NCBI GenBank assembly: GCA_036156195.1
Contig: JAYZUZ010000004.1
Coordinates: forward strand, 62,001 to 126,000
DNA length: 64,000 nucleotides
From: Abyssibacter sp036156195
GTDB taxonomy: Bacteria; Pseudomonadota; Gammaproteobacteria; Nevskiales; OUC007
Reading direction: 5' to 3'
The notes beneath the pieces were generated by a model. It saw only the letters and a program-made list of their open reading frames with translations, was not told where the DNA came from and did no database searches. Shown here in pieces: positions 1-8,971 of the stretch. How positions within the stretch are numbered: position 1 is the stretch's first letter; each line of letters starts with the position of its first letter. Made by a program: the position numbers and the translations under genes.

Positions 1-873
1 CAGGGCATCGAGGCGACGCTGCTGAAGTACAAGTGGGAACAGGCGGGCTTCGACGATGCGTCCTTGTCCCGGGCGCTGGCAGAACTGCTGGCCGACGACC
101 TGCTTGAGATTCACCACGCCGGTGAGACGCCGATGCTGCGGTTCTCGGCCCAGGCCTATGAAGCCTTTGTGCGCGCCAATGTCTATGGTGCGCTGGAGCA
201 GGCGTCGAAGCTGCCCGAGCGCGCCCATGAGCCGGGAACGCGCCCGTTGACAGAACATGAGCTGCGGCTGGCGGTGCTGGAGATTTATCGCGAGCTGTCG
301 CTGGGGCCGCAGGGGCTGGTGCCATCGTCGACACTGGCGCGCTTCTGGCGCGAAGCGGAACGCCGCGCGGAGGATCTGCGTCTGGCGGTTGATATCCTGC
401 TGCGGGATCGGTTTCTGGACATCGTGCGCCGCGAATTTGATCCGCAGTTTCGGCTCACCGCGGCCGGTGCGGCCTACCTGGCCGGCCCGACTCCGCCGGC
501 AGCACTCCTTGCCCGGCTTGGGCCTGCCGACAAATTGCTGAGTCGTTGCGACCGGCTGTCGGATCGTGCGCTGACGCGGCATCTGGCGACGCTGATCGAA
601 GCACCCGATGACAGCATTCTCTTTGATATTCTGGAGCAGCGCTGGCGGGAGAGTGGCTTGCACCGCGATTGGCTGGTGCTCGGTTGTGACCTGTTGTTCA
701 AGCGCGGCTTTATCGAGGTGGCGGAGGGCGCGTCCCTGTCCCTGCGGCTGACGCCGCGCGGCCAGTCGTTCCGCGAGCATGCCGGTGGACGTCTGCGGCG
801 TCTGGGCACGCGTCTGGCCGTGCGTGAGTGCGCGGAAGCCCTGCGCAAAGCCCGTGACAGGCCGGGCGCGTGA
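1..873 (+). CDS. hypothetical protein, 5'-truncated by window edge
   Basis: The reading frame is open from base 1 to the TGA ending at 873, so the start lies outside the window; at least 290 residues are visible. I do not recognise the family. The protein looks soluble, with no membrane segment. It is Leu/Arg/Ala-rich and predicted mostly helical. Two stretches each end in a short basic beta-like turn (LLADDLLEIHHAG near residue 30 and LLFKRGFIEVAEG near residue 225), resembling winged-helix modules; this is a weak structural impression only. The next gene begins 80 bp downstream on the same strand behind its own promoter-like sequence. Confidence 0.6.
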   Translation, partial: QGIEATLLKYKWEQAGFDDASLSRALAELLADDLLEIHHAGETPMLRFSAQAYEAFVRANVYGALEQASKLPERAHEPGTRPLTEHELRLAVLEIYRELSLGPQGLVPSSTLARFWREAERRAEDLRLAVDILLRDRFLDIVRREFDPQFRLTAAGAAYLAGPTPPAALLARLGPADKLLSRCDRLSDRALTRHLATLIEAPDDSILFDILEQRWRESGLHRDWLVLGCDLLFKRGFIEVAEGASLSLRLTPRGQSFREHAGGRLRRLGTRLAVRECAEALRKARDRPGA

Positions 874-911
874 TCGGCTGCGGCACGATGGGCGGGGTGG
901 CTTGACAGCCA

Positions 912-920
912 TGCGATAAT
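912..920 (+). promoter_or_regulatory. possible extended -10 promoter element
   Basis: TGCGATAAT matches an extended -10 (TGn plus GATAAT) and lies about 33 bp before the leucine dehydrogenase start codon. A TTGACA occurs nearby, but only 7 bp upstream of the -10, so it cannot be the matching -35. The assignment rests on the extended -10 alone. Confidence 0.3.
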
Positions 921-952
921 CCGCGCCCGTTTTTGCTCCCGGTACAGGTCTC

Positions 953-2008
953 ATGTCCGTGTTCGACCACCCCGAATTCGACCAGCACGAGTGCGTGCAT
1001 TTTGTTCAGGACGAACGTTCGGGCCTGCAGGCGATTATTGCCGTGCACAACACGGCTCGTGGCCCGGCCTTGGGTGGCTGCCGGATGTGGCCTTATGCGT
1101 CCAGCGCCGATGCGCTGACCGATGTGCTGCGACTGTCGCGTGGCATGACCTACAAGTCCGCGATGGCGAACATCGATTTGGGCGGCGGCAAGTCGGTGAT
1201 TATCGGTGACCATCGGAAGATGAAAACCGAGGCGTTGATCCGCGCCATGGGGCAGGCCGTTGACCGTCTGGGTGGCCTGTATGTGGCTGCTGAGGATTCA
1301 GGGACCTCGGTCGATGACCTGCGGCTCATGGGGGAAGTGACGACCCATGTCGGCGGTGTCATCGAGCGCCCGGGGCCTGGCGGTGAGCCGCATAGCGGCG
1401 ATCCATCACCGGCCACCGCACTGGGCGTGTTCCATGGGCTGGCGGCTGCTGTCCGTTTTCAGCTGGAACGGGATGATCTGGAAGGTGTCCGGGTCGCAAT
1501 CCAGGGCGTTGGCAACGTGGGTTATCGTCTGGCCGGTCATCTGCACGCGGCTGGCGCAGAACTGGTTGTGGCGGACATCCACGCCCCGAATGTCGAGCGT
1601 GCGGTCGATGCGTTTGGTGCAACGGCTGTGCCGGTGGCCGACATCGATGCCCAGGACGTCGATGTATTTGCGCCCTGCGCGCTGGGCTCGGCCATTAATG
1701 CCTCCACGCTGCCGCGGCTCAAGGCACGCGTCGTGGCGGGGGCTGCCAATAACCAGCTCGACCGGACCGCCTATGATGCGGCGCTCATGGAGCGAGGCAT
1801 CCTCTACGCGCCGGACTACGTGATCAACGCCGGCGGCATCATCGACATCTTCTACGAACGAACGGGTTACACCTGGGAGAAGGTCGAGCGTCATCTCAAG
1901 GGTATTGGCGACACCGTAACCGAGGTGTTCGAGCGTGCCCGCCGGGATGGCCAGCCCACAGGCCAGGTCGCGGACCTCATCGCGGAGTCCCGCTTCCGCC
2001 GGACCTAG
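953..2008 (+). CDS. leucine dehydrogenase (Glu/Leu/Phe/Val dehydrogenase family)
   Basis: NAD-dependent oxidative deamination of branched-chain amino acids such as leucine to the 2-oxoacid, in the cytosol. The 351 residues match the short Leu/Phe/Val dehydrogenase branch rather than the longer glutamate dehydrogenases. The glycine-rich substrate segment GPALGGCRMW and the lysine region GMTYKSAMANIDLGGGKS are in the N-terminal half. The Rossmann motif GVGNVG follows, and PDYVINAGGIID lies near the C-terminus. The ATG at 953 gives a normal-length N-terminus. The gene is convergent with and overlaps by 4 bp the GspE-type ATPase gene on the other strand. Substrate choice among Leu/Val/Phe is not proven. 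Confidence 0.88.
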   Translation: MSVFDHPEFDQHECVHFVQDERSGLQAIIAVHNTARGPALGGCRMWPYASSADALTDVLRLSRGMTYKSAMANIDLGGGKSVIIGDHRKMKTEALIRAMGQAVDRLGGLYVAAEDSGTSVDDLRLMGEVTTHVGGVIERPGPGGEPHSGDPSPATALGVFHGLAAAVRFQLERDDLEGVRVAIQGVGNVGYRLAGHLHAAGAELVVADIHAPNVERAVDAFGATAVPVADIDAQDVDVFAPCALGSAINASTLPRLKARVVAGAANNQLDRTAYDAALMERGILYAPDYVINAGGIIDIFYERTGYTWEKVERHLKGIGDTVTEVFERARRDGQPTGQVADLIAESRFRRT

Positions 2009-3795
2009 CTGCGCAGTGCCGTCGGGGCGACTTTCAACACCTCATCCAGGCTGGTCTGCCCTTCGGCGATCTTGACGGCACCGCTGATGCGCAGTGGACG
2101 CGTGCCACGCTGAATCGCCAGCGCCCTGAGCGCCTCGAGGTCCATGTCGTCGCGGATCGCGTCGGTTAGGACCTCGTCCATTTCCATCACTTCGTAGAGG
2201 CCGACACGGCCCTGATAGCCGGTTTTGCGACATTCCGGACAGCCTACGGGTTCGTATACCTGCTCCGGTTCGTCGATTGGTTGGCCGCCGGTCAAGGCTG
2301 CCCATTTGTGTGCATCGACTGCAGCGGGTTGTTTGCATTCCGGACAGAGCTGCCGCGCCAGTCGCTGGGCCACCACGCCCAACAGCGTCGCGCGAATCAA
2401 GTACGCCGGGATACCGAGCTCCGTCAGCCGGGTCACGGCGGAAGGTGCGTCATTGGTATGCAGCGTCGATAAGACCAGGTGACCTGTGAGCGCCGCCTGA
2501 ATGGCGATTTCGGCGGTTTCGAGGTCTCGGATCTCCCCGATCATCACGATGTCCGGGTCTTGTCTCAGCACGGTTCGCACGCCGGAGGCGAATGTGACAT
2601 CGATCTTCGGTTGCACCTGCATCTGGTTGAAGCTGGGCTCCACGAGTTCGATCGGGTCCTCGATCGTGCAGATGTTGACCTCGGGCGTGGCCAGGTGCTT
2701 GAGGGTCGAGTAAAGCGTGGTGGTTTTGCCGGAGCCGGTGGGTCCCGTCACCAGCACGATTCCGTTGGGGCGGGTGGTCATCCGCTGCCAGGCGACCTGG
2801 TCATCCGGTTCAAAGCCAAGGGCATCGAAATCGCGCACCAGGATGTCCGGATCGAAGACGCGCATGACCAGCTTTTCGCCAAACGCCGTGGGCATGGTGG
2901 ACAAGCGCAATTCAACCTCGCGACCTTCGGGGCTGCGGGTCTTGATGCGACCGTCCTGCGGGCGGCGCTTTTCGGCGACGTTCATTCGCCCGAGAATTTT
3001 GACCCGGCTGGTGACAGCCGTCATGACCGAGGGCGGAATCTCGTACACGGCGTGCAGAACCCCGTCGATACGGAATCGAATCCGACCCCCATTGCGGCGA
3101 GGCTCCATATGGATATCGCTGGCGCGCTGTTCGAAGGCGTATTGCAGTAGCCAGTCCACGATATTGACGACATGGCTGTCGTTCGCATCGAGTTGGCCCC
3201 GCCGGCCCAGGTCCATGAGTTGTTCGAGGCTGTGAAACGCCGGATTGGCGCCTTGACCCGAGCGCTCTTGCTCGCTGGCGGTCACGGAATGGGACAAGGC
3301 GTAAAACTCGACCAGATAGCGGTCGATGTCTTCCGGGTTTGACACCACGCGGCGTACCCGGCGACCCGAGACCTTGGCGAGGTCGGACTCCCAGTCGCGC
3401 ACGCTCGGGTCTGCAGTGGCCACGGTGATTTGTTCGTCGTCTACGCGCAGGGGGAGAATGCCGGCGCGCGCCGCATAGGCGTATGGGACTACGGAGGTGA
3501 CCTGACGGCTGTCGATACGTAGCGGATCGATGCGGTAGTACTCCAGCCCGTTGCGGTCGGCCGTCCAGTGGGTCAGGGCCTCCAGGGTTAGCAGACGCTC
3601 CGGATCGTCATGGCGCTGCAGATTGGCCTGGGCGACGACGGAGAGCGGGTGCAGCCCACCGGGTTCGCCGGCCTGTTCATGCAGAATCCGCTCGGCATCG
3701 TCCCGGGTCACGATGCCGTCATCAACCAGGGCGCGGAGCGTGGCCTGCAGGCTGGCCCGGTCGGTGCGGGGGCGGCGAGCAACGGAAGTGTTCAT
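2005..3795 (-). CDS. GspE/PilB-family secretion or pilus assembly ATPase
   Basis: Cytoplasmic AAA-type ATPase that would power a type II secretion or type IV pilus machine. The 596 residues contain the N-terminal GspE-N-like domain, then Walker A (GPTGSGKTTT), the Asp box (CTIEDPIE), Walker B (DPDIVMIGEIRD), the His box (STLHTND) and a tetracysteine zinc site made of two CPEC motifs, the usual GspE/PilB order. No other T2SS or pilus genes flank it: it sits alone between leucine dehydrogenase and a lipoprotein gene. The family is certain, the machine it serves is not. It could act with components encoded elsewhere. Confidence 0.88.
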   Translation of the reverse strand: MNTSVARRPRTDRASLQATLRALVDDGIVTRDDAERILHEQAGEPGGLHPLSVVAQANLQRHDDPERLLTLEALTHWTADRNGLEYYRIDPLRIDSRQVTSVVPYAYAARAGILPLRVDDEQITVATADPSVRDWESDLAKVSGRRVRRVVSNPEDIDRYLVEFYALSHSVTASEQERSGQGANPAFHSLEQLMDLGRRGQLDANDSHVVNIVDWLLQYAFEQRASDIHMEPRRNGGRIRFRIDGVLHAVYEIPPSVMTAVTSRVKILGRMNVAEKRRPQDGRIKTRSPEGREVELRLSTMPTAFGEKLVMRVFDPDILVRDFDALGFEPDDQVAWQRMTTRPNGIVLVTGPTGSGKTTTLYSTLKHLATPEVNICTIEDPIELVEPSFNQMQVQPKIDVTFASGVRTVLRQDPDIVMIGEIRDLETAEIAIQAALTGHLVLSTLHTNDAPSAVTRLTELGIPAYLIRATLLGVVAQRLARQLCPECKQPAAVDAHKWAALTGGQPIDEPEQVYEPVGCPECRKTGYQGRVGLYEVMEMDEVLTDAIRDDMDLEALRALAIQRGTRPLRISGAVKIAEGQTSLDEVLKVAPTALRS

Positions 3796-3923
3796 GCATC
3801 AACGCTACCATTGCTGTCGGCGTCTGCCTACGGTGCGCAATCTCCACGATTCAGCCCGGTCGATGCCCTTGCGTCTGCGTGTTCTGGCTGGAATTCGGCG
3901 GTCGTGTCGGGTACCGTTTTCCC

Positions 3924-4433
3924 ATGCTTGGGAATTCACTCGGTGCCTTGTTTCGCACAGCCGCGCTGCTGTGTCTGTTGCTGTCCGCAGCGGGTTGTGG
4001 ACTCATGAAAACCGTTCCCGAGCCGGAGGATGTCCGGATTTCGGAAGTCCGACGCTCGATTCATTGTGGCACCGAGCAGCGCCACGCCGCGCTGTCGTAC
4101 TTTCCCACGCCGGAAGACTGGTTGGGCTGGCAGGCCGACCGTGGTGTCCACATCGTGTCGGCTGACAAGCTGCCCGACGGTCCGTTGCTGCTGCTGGAGA
4201 TGGGGCAGCGCCGAACAGGGGGCTACTTTATCGAGCCCAGGCCGGACGCCACCATCGACCGGGACCGGGTGATGTGGCTGGCGGGGGAGTGGACCCGACC
4301 CGGCAAGGACCGGATGGTGACGCAGATGCTGACCAGCCCCTGTGTGCTGCTGTCGATTCCTCCGCGGGACTATCGTGGTTTCAGAATCATCGATCAGAAT
4401 GAGGAGCTGCGGTCGAGCCTGGATTTGAGCTAG
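3924..4433 (+). CDS. lipoprotein with PrcB-like domain
   Basis: This is a 170-residue predicted lipoprotein. A hydrophobic signal ends in the lipobox SAAGC, with the lipidated Cys at residue 25. The body contains GQRRTGGYFIE, which resembles the conserved TGGY motif of PrcB C-terminal domain proteins (first described in a protease complex). The ATG at 3924 is preferred to an upstream in-frame ATG at 3879 because it places a short basic N-region directly before the hydrophobic core. The next gene, on the same strand, starts about 85 bp later. A protease partner is not visible nearby, so the role is open. Confidence 0.65.
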   Translation: MLGNSLGALFRTAALLCLLLSAAGCGLMKTVPEPEDVRISEVRRSIHCGTEQRHAALSYFPTPEDWLGWQADRGVHIVSADKLPDGPLLLLEMGQRRTGGYFIEPRPDATIDRDRVMWLAGEWTRPGKDRMVTQMLTSPCVLLSIPPRDYRGFRIIDQNEELRSSLDLS

Positions 4434-4517
4434 GTGGAGGCATCCCGGCCTGGTCGGGACGCTGACGCCTCATCATCCGGCTGGACACGTGCCCGCTACG
4501 GCAGGGAGGAGCCCTGA

Positions 4518-5423
4518 ATGAATCGAATCTTTGGCCCCGTCCGAGGGCTGCTGCTGGTTGCCCTGGTCTGCGTGCACACCTTGTTCTTCGGTGCGTTCAT
4601 CTTCGCGATCATGCCGCTGAAATTTGTCACGCGGGGTCGATGGCGTTCTGGGGTCGTGCAGGCGATGGAATGGATTGCCCACCGCTGCTGGTGCACGTTC
4701 AATGGTTGGATACTCCGGCATCTTGTTCCGACGCGCTGGACCATCCGCGGCACGGAGAATCTGCGGCGGGATCGCAGTTATTTGCTCATCGCAAATCACC
4801 TGAGCTGGAACGACCTGTTCGCGATGATGGTGGCGTTCACCGACCAGGTGCCGCCCTACAAGATCTTCATCAAGCAGCAGCTGATCTGGCTGCCGATTGT
4901 GGGACAGGTGGTCTGGGCCATCGATTTTCCGTTCATGAAACGTTACACGCGTGAGCAAATTGCCGCTGATCCCAGTTTGGTCGGGCGTGACGTTGAGACG
5001 ACACGCAGGATGTTCGCCCGCTACGGGGACCGTCAGGTCACGATCTTCAATTTCGTGGAGGGGACCCGCCGCACGCCCGCCAAGCATGCTGCGCAACAGT
5101 CGCCATACAAGCACCTGCTCAAGCCACGCGCCGGCGGGGTGTCCTACGCGATCCGCGCGATCGGCAGCAAGCTCGACGCCGTATTGGACGTGACCTTCTT
5201 CTACGTCAATGGGCCCTGGACAACCTGGGACCTGTTCTGTGGTCGTGTTCCTGAGATCATCGTCGAAGCACGCGAGTTGCAGGCACCGCCTGCCTTGGCA
5301 TCGGGTGACTACAGCGGCGACCTGGGCACCCGCAAGGCTGCTCAGCGCTGGATTGCGACAATCTGGGAAGAGAAAGACGCACTGATCGAGCAGTTGGAGC
5401 AGCAGACGCGCGTGCCGCGCTAG
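4518..5423 (+). CDS. 1-acyl-glycerol-phosphate acyltransferase family protein (PlsC/YihG-like)
   Basis: Membrane-associated acyltransferase of 301 residues. An N-terminal hydrophobic segment (about residues 8-35) is followed by the HX4D catalytic motif in IANHLSWNDLF and the later block NFVEGTRRT, which corresponds to the family's EGTR motif. These are hallmarks of the PlsC superfamily; the overall layout, with its long N-terminus and WxxDFPFMKR segment, is like E. coli YihG/YihF-type acyltransferases. A strong Shine-Dalgarno (GGGAGGA) lies 7 nt before the ATG. It probably acylates lysophosphatidic acid, or edits the acyl chains of lysophospholipids, at the inner membrane. The gene is convergent with and overlaps by 4 bp the MMPL gene. 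Confidence 0.85.
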   Translation: MNRIFGPVRGLLLVALVCVHTLFFGAFIFAIMPLKFVTRGRWRSGVVQAMEWIAHRCWCTFNGWILRHLVPTRWTIRGTENLRRDRSYLLIANHLSWNDLFAMMVAFTDQVPPYKIFIKQQLIWLPIVGQVVWAIDFPFMKRYTREQIAADPSLVGRDVETTRRMFARYGDRQVTIFNFVEGTRRTPAKHAAQQSPYKHLLKPRAGGVSYAIRAIGSKLDAVLDVTFFYVNGPWTTWDLFCGRVPEIIVEARELQAPPALASGDYSGDLGTRKAAQRWIATIWEEKDALIEQLEQQTRVPR

Positions 5424-8104
5424 TCGCAGTGGTGATCCGCAATCTGACGGGTGGCACGGGCCAGCCGTTCTGCCTGGATGCTGTTGAGATTGCGGTAGAC
5501 CAGCGCGGCGACCCGGGGGTGCCGGCGACGCAGTCGTTCCAGATCCTCGGTATCAAAGTCCAGTACGCGCAGGTCGGTCTCAGCGGTGACACTGGCTGTC
5601 CGGCGTGAGGCGAAATAACCGGTTTCCCCGAGTGTGGTCCCCCGCGCAACTGTATTGATGGTGACCGCATCACCCTGACGATCGACCCAGACCCGAGCGC
5701 GGCCTTCGACGATGACATAGATGTCGTGCGCCAGGTCTCCCTCCCGGATGAACTGCGTGCCAGCCGGAATTGTGCGCAGATTCGACAACAGTGCGAACAG
5801 ACGTGCCTGACGTGCCGACATGCCGTCGAGCAGAGGAATGCTGTCCTGCGGTGACTTGCCCAAATCGACCCGCAGCACGTCCCAAAGCGTGACAAGGTCG
5901 GCGCGCAAGCCGACGGCAGGTGCGACCGTGAGGTCGCATAGCCAGGCGATGGCCAGCGTCGAGGCCGCCAGCCATCCGAACAGCACCTGTGATTCGAAGG
6001 GGCTGATGCTCAAGGTCAGAAAACCCAGGCAGGTGGCCACAGTGGTCAGCGTGATGGGTCGGATGACATCGCGCAGCGTCTGGCGTGTGGCATCCCGCGC
6101 ATCGGCCATCTCCCGTGCACGTTCGTTGAACCGGACCAGGTAGTGCAGCGTGTCATCCACGGCAATGCCCAGGACGATGCAGGCGACCAGTGCCGTCGTC
6201 GGGCCCAGTGGCAGGCTCAGCCAGCCGATGAGTCCGAAGAACAATGCAACCGGAACCAGATTCGGGAGAATCGCAAATGCGGCTGCACGCGGTGATGCGA
6301 AGACCACGGCGAGAATCAGAAAAATGGCGGCGAACGCAGCGAGAAACGAGACCGCCTGGCCGCCCGTGAGCTTGCTCACCGTCCGGGAGAAGGTGATGGG
6401 TGTGCCCGTGAGTTGAACATCGAGGCCCGCTGGCAACACCGCCAGGCGACGTTCGATTCGCTCGACCAGTGCGGAAATCTGCCGGGTGTTCTGTATTGCC
6501 GTGCCGATGTGCAGCCTGGATTCAGAGAACTGCAGGTTGGTGTAGTCGTACACGTCATCCGGCGCCGCAGCGATGAGCAGTTGTTTGGCGAGGATGGGAT
6601 TGTCGGGCAGGGTGTCGCCGCTCTCGCTGAACAGGCGATTGAGTTCCCGCAGGATATTGGTCAAACCGTATGTGCCGTCGATCTCTGGCTGGGTCTGCAG
6701 CCAGCGCTGCAGTTCATCCAGGCTGCGCAGCACGTCCGGTTGCAGCGCGGCGCCGGGGGTCGAACTGCGGATATGCAAGGAGAAACCGTGGGTACTCCAG
6801 AGTGCGTTGGTCACGTTCACAAAGTCCGTGCGAACGGGGTGCCTAGCCGGCAGATCTTCCACCAGATTGGCTTCGGTCTTGAGCTGTAACGCCCCCATGG
6901 CTCCGACTGCGACCAAAATCACCGCTACGCGCAGCACCCATCGACCATGCCGCGCGCTCCAACCCGCCAACGCCGCAGCCAGGGCGTCGAGCCAGCGATC
7001 AAGCAGCCCCTGACTGCGCGGGCACGCGCCGAGCGCCGACAAGGCATGGGGTGACCAGTAGCGTGTGATCAAGGCGCTTGCAAGCACGCCCAGAGCGGAC
7101 GCCAGTGCAAATGAACGAATGGCAGGGGTGGGATGCACCGCAAGTGCCAGCAGCCCCAATGCCGTGGTGAGCGCCGTCACCAGCAGTGGGAGCGCGATGG
7201 CGCGTGCGGCGTGCTGAGGCGAAGCGTGTTGCTCAGCTGCCGAGAGCAGGTGCATCTGGTAGGCGACGGTCAGGGTGGCGACCAGGGGGACGACCAGCGT
7301 GGTGACCAGGTTGAGCGTACCGCCGATGCCGGCCAGTGCAGCCAGGGCGGCAACAACAGCCAGTGCAACCGAGGAGACGGCGACCAGCACCAGCCGGACA
7401 CAGCGAAATGCCAGCATAAGCACCGCGACAAAAGCCAGCGCAAGCAGCGGCAGGCTTTGCTGCAGCTGCAGTCGCAGACTGTCAGTGACCGCGGCGGCGA
7501 TTAGCGGGGTGCCGGTGGCCGCCATTTGCAGCGGTGTATCGCCTGCAGCCTCAGCGGCCAGATCGACGAGTTCGCCTGCTATCTGACGGGTGCTGTCATC
7601 GGGTAAGTCGGAAGGCAGCCGGATGAGTAGTCCAGCTGACCGGCGATCCTCGGAGACTAGGCGGCCTGCAACCAGCGGATTGGCGAGCAGGGCATCCAGC
7701 GCAATGCGGGTCCGGATGCCGGGTGTGGCCAGCCAGTCCCGAATCGAGACCAGCTCGACACTGTCGACCAGGTCAACGGGAATCTGGATCGTCGTCAGTG
7801 AGCGGATGTCGGCCTGTCCGGCCCCAGCCTCGAGCTGCTTCGTAATGTCGTCCACAATCGCCAGCGTGTCGGCGGTTAATGGCGCATCGTCGGACAAGAG
7901 CAGCATCAGTTCCTCGGCGGATTGCAGCTCGGGCTGTAAATCCTCCGGGTCGATCAGTGCATCGGTGCTGGGGTCAAAGCGCAGGCCCCCCTCAGACGCT
8001 GCCCAGAGCCAGAGGGCGACTGCAACTGCAAGCAGCAGGCCTGCCGCCGCTGCGAAGGCGCCGCGACTGTCGGCTGTGCCGGGTAGCGCAGGGGGGCTGT
8101 TCAA
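5420..8104 (-). CDS. MMPL/RND-family transporter fused to a C-terminal cyclic nucleotide-binding domain
   Basis: An 894-residue inner-membrane protein. There are two RND/MMPL halves. Each has one leading membrane segment, a large periplasmic loop and a block of about five segments (roughly residues 215-355 and 600-745). The loop after the first segment has FDPSTDALI. After the last segment comes a soluble region of about 130 residues with GDLAHDIYVIVEGRARV and GETGYFASRRTASV, a cNMP-binding fold (Crp/CAP-type phosphate-binding cassette). The start is a TTG overlapping the stop of the upstream LolA-like gene (TTGA), indicating translational coupling. Substrate unknown; members of this family move hydrophobic molecules (lipids, hopanoids). 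The fusion suggests control by a cyclic nucleotide, which is inference. Confidence 0.85.
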   Translation of the reverse strand: MNSPPALPGTADSRGAFAAAAGLLLAVAVALWLWAASEGGLRFDPSTDALIDPEDLQPELQSAEELMLLLSDDAPLTADTLAIVDDITKQLEAGAGQADIRSLTTIQIPVDLVDSVELVSIRDWLATPGIRTRIALDALLANPLVAGRLVSEDRRSAGLLIRLPSDLPDDSTRQIAGELVDLAAEAAGDTPLQMAATGTPLIAAAVTDSLRLQLQQSLPLLALAFVAVLMLAFRCVRLVLVAVSSVALAVVAALAALAGIGGTLNLVTTLVVPLVATLTVAYQMHLLSAAEQHASPQHAARAIALPLLVTALTTALGLLALAVHPTPAIRSFALASALGVLASALITRYWSPHALSALGACPRSQGLLDRWLDALAAALAGWSARHGRWVLRVAVILVAVGAMGALQLKTEANLVEDLPARHPVRTDFVNVTNALWSTHGFSLHIRSSTPGAALQPDVLRSLDELQRWLQTQPEIDGTYGLTNILRELNRLFSESGDTLPDNPILAKQLLIAAAPDDVYDYTNLQFSESRLHIGTAIQNTRQISALVERIERRLAVLPAGLDVQLTGTPITFSRTVSKLTGGQAVSFLAAFAAIFLILAVVFASPRAAAFAILPNLVPVALFFGLIGWLSLPLGPTTALVACIVLGIAVDDTLHYLVRFNERAREMADARDATRQTLRDVIRPITLTTVATCLGFLTLSISPFESQVLFGWLAASTLAIAWLCDLTVAPAVGLRADLVTLWDVLRVDLGKSPQDSIPLLDGMSARQARLFALLSNLRTIPAGTQFIREGDLAHDIYVIVEGRARVWVDRQGDAVTINTVARGTTLGETGYFASRRTASVTAETDLRVLDFDTEDLERLRRRHPRVAALVYRNLNSIQAERLARATRQIADHHCD

Positions 8105-8904
8105 TCCACCGACTCGTAGCCACGTGGATGAAAGGCCCGGCGCGGGATGGTTTCGTCAAATTCGACCCGCGACAGCTCCACACGTGTGCGGCTTTGAGTT
8201 TGGCGGTTGTACATGGTCATTCGTCGCGCAAAGTGCCGTTCGCCGGCCTGCTCGATGCTTTCCGGGTCCACTTCCAGTTCGCGGATGACGGCGTCTGATT
8301 CGCTGAGAAACTGCACATGAACTGGAACGCAATGGGTGGGTTCCAGCGCCATGACGATGCGGGCGTAGTCGATTTCAGTCTGCTCTGCAGGCGTGAGATC
8401 CAGGACGTGGACAGGGGTGCCGCGATAGCTGCTATCTGCGCGTCGTGTCGCAGTGCCCCCGCCCACTGTGCCCAGCAATTGCCGGACATCGGCGTAGGTG
8501 AAATCAGTGCCCCAGAGGCTCTGGCTGGATGCGTTGCCGGTGACACGCCTGGAGCGGTTGAGGGCGGGAACAAAGGTGAACATGGCGTCACCCTCGTCGG
8601 CATCGGCCAGTACCAGGAATGACATGCCACTGAGGTCGGGTGGGTTGAGCACGCGCAGATTGGCATCGACGCCATCCCGACTTTTTCGAGCCAGCAGGCG
8701 GATGTACAGCGTGCGAGAGTCACCATCGGCCCGCACGGTTTCGAGCTCCGCATGCTGCTTGAAGGTCTCTTGCGGCGCGTTGGCGCGAGCGCAGCGCGTC
8801 AGCTCGTCTGCGGTGGGCGTTTCGGTTTGTGCCATGGCTGGCAGGCAAACCATGAGCGTAAACGTGGCGGCAAGCCGGCCACGCGCGGCAATAAGGGTCA
8901 ACAT
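8101..8904 (-). CDS. outer membrane lipoprotein-sorting (LolA-like) protein
   Basis: A 267-residue exported protein. The signal peptide ends near LPAMAQ. The body carries features of the LolA-like 'outer membrane lipoprotein-sorting protein' family commonly found beside MMPL transporters, for example the RSRRVTGNASSQSLWGTDF segment and the C-terminal EFDETIPRRAFHP. Start: the ATG at 8904 is chosen because it precedes the signal peptide directly; the frame is open further upstream without a convincing signal. It is the first gene of a two-gene unit with the MMPL transporter, and the stop and start overlap. By analogy it would be a periplasmic carrier for the lipid or lipoprotein substrate. Confidence 0.8.
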   Translation of the reverse strand: MLTLIAARGRLAATFTLMVCLPAMAQTETPTADELTRCARANAPQETFKQHAELETVRADGDSRTLYIRLLARKSRDGVDANLRVLNPPDLSGMSFLVLADADEGDAMFTFVPALNRSRRVTGNASSQSLWGTDFTYADVRQLLGTVGGGTATRRADSSYRGTPVHVLDLTPAEQTEIDYARIVMALEPTHCVPVHVQFLSESDAVIRELEVDPESIEQAGERHFARRMTMYNRQTQSRTRVELSRVEFDETIPRRAFHPRGYESVD

Positions 8905-8971
8905 ACTGCGGACGGTAGCGCCCGCGGGACGCGTGTCAAGCGACACGGTCCCGAACCCGGCGGAGTTGCAG

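Noticed and set aside
901..920. TTGACA as -35 for the leucine dehydrogenase promoter
   Set aside because: It is only 7 bp from the GATAAT -10, far from the usual 17, so only the extended -10 was kept as a weak call.
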